NCBI RefSeq assembly: GCF_014805825.1
Contig: NZ_CP061941.1
Span: 806,001-870,000, forward strand
DNA: 64,000 nucleotides
Direction of reading: 5' to 3'
Source: Marinomonas algicola
GTDB lineage: Bacteria; Pseudomonadota; Gammaproteobacteria; Pseudomonadales; Marinomonadaceae
Part shown: positions 60,078 through 64,000 of the stretch, piece by piece
How positions within the stretch are numbered: the stretch's first letter is position 1
How the letters are laid out: each line of letters starts with the position of its first letter
Program-made: the position numbers and the translations under genes
Notes under the pieces: generated by a model
The model's database searches: none
Told to the model about the DNA's origin: nothing
What the model saw: the letters and a program-made list of their open reading frames with translations, nothing else

Positions 60078-60733
60078 AACGCCTTGGTCATCCTGCTCAG
60101 AATGGCTTTACTCTGCTTGAACTATTAATTGTCCTAGGTATTTTGTCTTTTCTTGGTGTAGCCAGCTTTAATATGGCGGGCTCAGGCATACGCTTACAAA
60201 AAAGCATTGCGGCTCAAAGTGATGCTTTAGAGGGCGCCGTTAGGGTATGGCAATGGCTTGAGAGGGATTTGGAGCAAATGGTAAACCGCCCCGTTCGTGA
60301 TCATTTAGGCGACGTTCAAGCCGCGCTTGTGTTAGGCAACAAGCAACTGTTATTTAGTAAGTCTGGTTGGCAAAACCCATTAATGTATCTTCGCTCCGAT
60401 GTGCAACGCGTGGAATATCAGTGGCAAGATGAGCAGCTGATTCGGCGTTTTTGGCCCGTTATGGACAGAGATCAGGACACCAAGGCGGTGGAACAGGTAT
60501 TTGAAAACATTACCCGTGTCCAGATAGCCTTGCTGGGCGAGCAAGGTTGGACTTCAGTTTGGCCAAAAGTGGAATCGTCTCTGCGTCAAGGTAATGCCAA
60601 CCAAGACAGTGAGGCAGTCCCTTTACCTCATGCTGTGAAAGTCCGTTTGCATTTGGCTGGAATAGGAGAGGTTGAGCGCTTGTTTATTGTGCCATCAACC
60701 CCCGTCCATGATGGTGAAAGTGGGACAATATGA
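60074..60733 (+). CDS. gspJ: Type II secretion minor pseudopilin GspJ
   Basis: 219-residue minor pseudopilin that caps the pseudopilus with GspI and GspK. Site PAQNGFTLLELLIVLGIL has the normal Gly -1. Body features WLERDLEQMVNRPVRDHLGD and VEYQWQDEQLIRRFWPVMDR are typical. ATG overlaps the gspI stop, and its stop overlaps gspK (ATGA), so gspI-J-K are coupled. Confidence 0.94.
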   Translation: MKRLGHPAQNGFTLLELLIVLGILSFLGVASFNMAGSGIRLQKSIAAQSDALEGAVRVWQWLERDLEQMVNRPVRDHLGDVQAALVLGNKQLLFSKSGWQNPLMYLRSDVQRVEYQWQDEQLIRRFWPVMDRDQDTKAVEQVFENITRVQIALLGEQGWTSVWPKVESSLRQGNANQDSEAVPLPHAVKVRLHLAGIGEVERLFIVPSTPVHDGESGTI

Positions 60734-61740
60734 AGCGGATTAACTTAGGCTCATTTCAGTCGCATACGTCATCTCAACGAGGGGTCGCTTTGATTATGGC
60801 TTTAATGGTGTTTGCCTTGGTCAGTGCCATGGCCGCTAGCGTAATGAGTTATCTTGCTAAAGAAAGGGAGGTAATCTCGCAGGTTCAAGAGACGATTCAA
60901 TTAAAGCAACAATTGTTGGGTGGGGAGTCGTGGAGTATCAATGCCTTCGCTCAATTGAAGGAATCCTCTTTGCCGCCTTTTAGTAACCGTAAATGGTTGA
61001 TTCAACAAAAAACCTTTCCATTAGAAAAGGAAGGGGATGCAATGAAGATCATTTTGCTTGATCGACAGACCTGCTTTAACGTCAATCAATTGGCTAATCC
61101 AGAAAAATCTGAACAAGGCTACCAACAGCTTCAACGTTTATTTTCCAGCGTAAATAAAAAGCCAGAATTGGCCGATCAGATAAAGGACTGGGTGGATGCT
61201 GACCAAGACATTACGGGGGCAGCCGGCCATGAGGATGCGTTTTATCAAGGCTTTTCACCTAGCTTTCGTACCGCTGATCATAAGATCGCAAGTGAAACCG
61301 TCATGCTCTTATGGCAGTGGGAAGCGGCAGACTTAGCCGCTCTCTTACCTTGGTTGTGTATCTGGCCTACTGAAATGGGGGCCAACGTCAATCGTTTACC
61401 AGAAAATTTACAAACGGCCTTTTTTGTTGATATGACCGCTGAACAAAAACAAAAATTCAACGCGCGTCTTGATAGTGCTGGTTTTACGAGTGTAGCGGAC
61501 TTTTTAAAGGAAGGTAGCCTGTCGGATCAAACTCTAAAAGAAGACGACTGGCGTACAAATATGGCTTATGTTGATGCCTTTATAACGGTAACATTAGGAG
61601 AGAGAAAAATGTCTCTTCATTCTCGTTTAATAAAATCCAACACAGGTGATGTTACTGTATACGGTCGATCTTATGGCTCTCATAAATGGCTATTGTCGTA
61701 TTTTGATCTACCTGAAATGGAGTGGCCTGATGAAAAATAG
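60730..61740 (+). CDS. gspK: Type II secretion minor pseudopilin GspK
   Basis: 336-residue large pseudopilin. Site SQRGVALIMALMVFALVSAMA has Gly -1 and, as usual for GspK, no Glu +5. The body has RQTCFNVNQLA (calcium-site region), IKDWVDADQDITGAAGHEDAFY and GANVNRLPENLQ. Coupled to gspJ by a 4-bp overlap. A 32-codon frame begins 11 bp before its stop. Confidence 0.95.
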   Translation: MKRINLGSFQSHTSSQRGVALIMALMVFALVSAMAASVMSYLAKEREVISQVQETIQLKQQLLGGESWSINAFAQLKESSLPPFSNRKWLIQQKTFPLEKEGDAMKIILLDRQTCFNVNQLANPEKSEQGYQQLQRLFSSVNKKPELADQIKDWVDADQDITGAAGHEDAFYQGFSPSFRTADHKIASETVMLLWQWEAADLAALLPWLCIWPTEMGANVNRLPENLQTAFFVDMTAEQKQKFNARLDSAGFTSVADFLKEGSLSDQTLKEDDWRTNMAYVDAFITVTLGERKMSLHSRLIKSNTGDVTVYGRSYGSHKWLLSYFDLPEMEWPDEK

Positions 61741-61828
61741 TTTAATGAACAATCGCCTGTTGCTCACTTATCTGATGTTAACTATTCCGATGTTAACTAA
61801 CCCAATGTTAAATAGAGGACTGGATTAA
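61730..61828 (+). CDS. Possible mini-ORF linking gspK and gspL
   Basis: A frame of 32 codons starts at an ATG inside the end of gspK (11-bp overlap) and ends with TAA immediately before the gspL ATG. The product would be MKNSLMNNRLLLTYLMLTIP, then MLTNPMLNRGLD, containing repeated M-L-T-x-P. It has no ribosome-binding site of its own and no known relative that I recognise. It could pass ribosomes from gspK to gspL, or be only a decayed spacer; short repeats of GATGTTAACTA run through it. Confidence 0.3.
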   Translation: MKNSLMNNRLLLTYLMLTIPMLTNPMLNRGLD

Positions 61829-63133
61829 ATGAATCGCCTTATCATACGTTGCTATGAATTATCGACGCTAGGAAATGGCAATGAAAACAATTATTCAAGT
61901 GAGAGTGAATCTTTACTTCAGTTTGGCTCTTTGGCTTCTTATGGCGATTGGGCTTTAGTCGATGATAAAGGTGCCTTTCTGGAATATCAAACCAATGCGG
62001 ACCTGTCTGCATTGGCTGAGTATCTGTCTGAAAAATGGGTTAGTAAAGGCATGAAGTACACGGATGTAATTGTTTGTCCTCCAACCGAACGATTGCATAC
62101 TCGTTGTTTATCATTGGAAGTAGGGCAACGTAAGCATTTAGAGAAAGTCGCCCCCTTCTTAATGGAAGAAGCGTTGGCTCAATCAATGGATGAGTTGCAT
62201 TTTACTCTATTCGATAAAAGCCAACAGGATTCAGCTTGGGTGGTAGCGGTTGATAAGTCGTTACTCTCTCTTTGGATAGAGCAACTCGCCAGTTGGCAGT
62301 TTCCGACACCGGCTATCTTATCGATGGCTTGCGGCTTTATGGAGCAAGCGAAGCAGAATGAAACCAACACATTATTAGTGAAAACACACCAAACAGGTGA
62401 TAAAGAAGGTCATACTAATGACCGTTCGGTATCGGCTCCTAACTGGCTTTGGATTAATGAAAGCTCGGTGATCATGCTGCCGGATTCTATCTTACCGCAT
62501 TTGCCAGAAAACGCCATGGAGTCGGCTATTGTTGACACCGAAGCCGAAAAGACCGTGTTAGAGTGCCTTGCTCAATTTGTTATAAATACTCGAAACTGGC
62601 AAGAAAAGAACCTCTGTCATGGTGCGTTTCGCCTAGGAGGTTTATGGTTAGAAAAATTAACGGCTTGGCGTTGGGTGGCAGCCTTTGCCATTGTTGCTTT
62701 TTGTTTGGAACTGTTTCTTATGCAGGCATCAACAAAAGCCTTGGCTCTACAAGAGCAAGAGATTAAACAGCAGGCAAACTCACTTTTTTTGGAATTGGCT
62801 CCCAATGAAGGACGAGTGGTGAACTTATCTCGGCAATTGAGAGGCTTATTACAGCAAAAGCCAGACCATCAAGCGGTTTCTGATGCCAATACGCCTTACG
62901 ATGTGTTGGCGAAAATTGATCAGGCCAGAGACGAGGTAGAAGGCGTTCATCGTTTGACCCAACTGGACTTTTTCGATCAAACGTATCGTTTGGATTGGCA
63001 AGCTCAGAAACGTGACACTCTGGATGCGATACAATCGGCGTTGGAGAAAAGCGCCTTGTCTGTGCAAATAGAGCAAGTGGTGCGTCAAGACGCCGGTTAT
63101 CGCGCGGCACTAAAAATTCAATTGACAAAGTAA
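61829..63133 (+). CDS. gspL: Type II secretion system protein GspL
   Basis: 434-residue inner-membrane protein that recruits GspE. The cytoplasmic actin-like domain (about 1-260) has VIVCPPTERLHTRCLSLEVGQRKHLEKVAPFLMEEALAQSMDELHFTL, family core sequence. One helix (about 283-302, WVAAFAIVAFCLELFLMQA) and a ferredoxin-like periplasmic domain follow. AGAGGA 10 bp upstream gives it its own ribosome site. Followed 36 bp later by gspM. Confidence 0.92.
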   Translation: MNRLIIRCYELSTLGNGNENNYSSESESLLQFGSLASYGDWALVDDKGAFLEYQTNADLSALAEYLSEKWVSKGMKYTDVIVCPPTERLHTRCLSLEVGQRKHLEKVAPFLMEEALAQSMDELHFTLFDKSQQDSAWVVAVDKSLLSLWIEQLASWQFPTPAILSMACGFMEQAKQNETNTLLVKTHQTGDKEGHTNDRSVSAPNWLWINESSVIMLPDSILPHLPENAMESAIVDTEAEKTVLECLAQFVINTRNWQEKNLCHGAFRLGGLWLEKLTAWRWVAAFAIVAFCLELFLMQASTKALALQEQEIKQQANSLFLELAPNEGRVVNLSRQLRGLLQQKPDHQAVSDANTPYDVLAKIDQARDEVEGVHRLTQLDFFDQTYRLDWQAQKRDTLDAIQSALEKSALSVQIEQVVRQDAGYRAALKIQLTK

Positions 63134-63169
63134 TGTGTGTTTACTCGAATTATTAAGAAGGATAACTCA

Positions 63170-63688
63170 ATGAAATCTTGGTTGATCAACCAGTTTCGTT
63201 CTAGCCCATCGTTATATTCAGCATGGTTAGCCTATTTACGCTTAAGTGTGAGAGAGCAAGTGCTGCTGTTTATTTTAGCTGTTTTTGGTTTTTTATTGAG
63301 TGTCTATTTTTTGCTATGGAAGCCTATGCAGCAAGAGAATCAAAATGCACAAATTTCTTTTGAACGCAGTCTCAAAGATTATTATAAAATCGTTGAAAAT
63401 GCGGAGCACTTGATCGCACTCAACGGTGTGCCTCATTCCAGTTTACTTGACCGGTCAGCCAATGAGTTAAGAACCTTAGTAAACAGCACCGCGAGACAAT
63501 ATGGCATTGTAGCCGACAGAGTGGCGGTAGAAGGAGACAGTCGTCTGCAAATTTGGGTAAGTAATACCGCGTTTGCTAAGTTGTCCCCATGGATTGCGGC
63601 CCTAGGTAAAGAGAAAGTCTCCATTTATTCCATGCAGTGGAGCAGTCAAGAGGTGGGCAAAGTCAATTTAAAAATCACTTTAGATTGA
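63170..63688 (+). CDS. gspM: Type II secretion system protein GspM
   Basis: 172-residue partner of GspL. Short cytoplasmic N-terminus, one helix (QVLLFILAVFGFLLSVYFLLW), coiled coil and a periplasmic ferredoxin-like domain ending SMQWSSQEVGKVNLKITLD. Sequence is weakly conserved as in all GspM; position after gspL supports it. ATG 63170 has AAGGA 7 bp upstream; a GTG 11 codons earlier is less likely. Last gsp gene here; no prepilin peptidase (gspO/pilD) is in the window. Confidence 0.9.
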   Translation: MKSWLINQFRSSPSLYSAWLAYLRLSVREQVLLFILAVFGFLLSVYFLLWKPMQQENQNAQISFERSLKDYYKIVENAEHLIALNGVPHSSLLDRSANELRTLVNSTARQYGIVADRVAVEGDSRLQIWVSNTAFAKLSPWIAALGKEKVSIYSMQWSSQEVGKVNLKITLD

Positions 63689-63737
63689 CTAAACGGGCCT
63701 ATTAGTTATGGCTAACCTGGTTGGTTGAGTGAAACGG

Positions 63738-64000
63738 TTAGTTACATTGAATTTGCTGACTTTCGGTGACAATGCCATCTAATGGTACGTCCCAATGTTC
63801 AATTGGCAGCTTAGTGACCTGCTGGCAATCATGAGCAAGTCCGACCAAAACAGTGTGTTTGGCTTTTTTTGCAAAGGTTTTATCATAAAAGCCACCACCC
63901 ATTCCCAAACGACCGCCGGTATTATCAAATCCAACCAATGGCAAGCAAACCATATGCAGCTGCTCTGGTGGTAATGGATTTAGGTCAACAGGCTCGTCAA
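63738..64000 (-). CDS. ygfA: 5-formyltetrahydrofolate cyclo-ligase (N-terminus beyond window)
   Basis: Partial gene; the last 87 or so residues are visible and the frame is open at base 64000. It has the family signature VCLPLVGFDNTGGRLGMGGGFYDKTFA, with the glycine-rich ATP/folate-binding GGGFYD, and the end VGLAHDCQQV-LPIEHWDVPLDGIVTE, typical of the MTHFS family. The enzyme converts 5-formyl-THF to methenyl-THF with ATP. In many gammaproteobacteria it lies next to the 6S RNA gene, which would be to the right of this window. Convergent with gspM. Confidence 0.92.
   Translation of the reverse strand, partial: DEPVDLNPLPPEQLHMVCLPLVGFDNTGGRLGMGGGFYDKTFAKKAKHTVLVGLAHDCQQVTKLPIEHWDVPLDGIVTESQQIQCN

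Noticed and set aside
63714..63756. CTAACC/GGTTAG inverted repeat between gspM and ygfA
   Set aside because: Only six base pairs and a long loop; not defensible as terminator or operator.

Overview
The window looks like chromosome of a marine gammaproteobacterium of the Oceanospirillales type, most like Marinomonas. That placement is inferred from protein flavour and gene content (Pseudomonas-like GlnK, AstC and 180-kDa NAD-GDH, BdlA-like chemoreceptor, complete gsp set, LexA and Zur sites of gammaproteobacterial type); no rRNA is present to confirm it. Gene density is high and base composition is even. I see no insertion sequence, phage, CRISPR array or integron.

Layout, left half. 1-4.5 kb: a CitA/DcuS-type sensor kinase (cut by the left edge) divergent from a tripartite tricarboxylate transporter tctCBA. 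4.7-8.4 kb: a four-gene FatBDC/VctPDGC-type ferric siderophore ABC importer behind a plausible Fur site. 8.6-11 kb: a MocR-type regulator divergent from an EamA exporter, with a perfect 12+12 bp palindrome between them. 11.1 kb: tRNA-Arg(CCG). 11.5-15 kb: a hybrid kinase whose phospho-acceptor histidine is glutamine, overlapping a REC-GGDEF diguanylate cyclase. 15-25 kb: PepQ, a GGDEF-EAL protein, a second EamA protein, cytochrome b561, LexA-controlled YebG, MscS, two lipoproteins and a soluble PAS-PAS chemoreceptor. 25-31 kb: SlyD, small proteins, a LysR regulator and the glutathione-dependent formaldehyde pathway (frmA, fghA).

Layout, right half. 31-43 kb is an arginine/ornithine region: astC and a 1605-residue NAD-glutamate dehydrogenase on the minus strand, divergent from an ArgR/GbdR-type AraC regulator and a basic amino-acid ABC importer (aotP, J, Q, M); astE lies apart at 46 kb. 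Together these import arginine and ornithine and run late steps of the succinyltransferase route to glutamate and 2-oxoglutarate. GlnK, HemE, a DUF2927 protein and a Nudix hydrolase follow. 47 kb: znuA with a very long His/Glu/Asp metal loop and a good Zur box. 48.4-63.7 kb: a same-strand run of kdsD-kdsA-kdsC-kdsB (CMP-Kdo synthesis) and gspN-C-D-E-F-G-H-I-J-K-L-M (type II secretion). The window ends inside a 5-formyltetrahydrofolate cyclo-ligase gene.

The observations most worth a second look are the His-to-Gln pseudokinase coupled to a cyclase, alanine at the -1 prepilin position in both GspG and GspH, a perfect 28-bp inverted repeat between the aot operon and glnK, a two-repeat lipoprotein of unknown function, and hairpins placed directly after two binding-protein genes inside transporter operons. 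I did not find a clearly undescribed multi-gene system; the pseudokinase-cyclase pair is the closest candidate.
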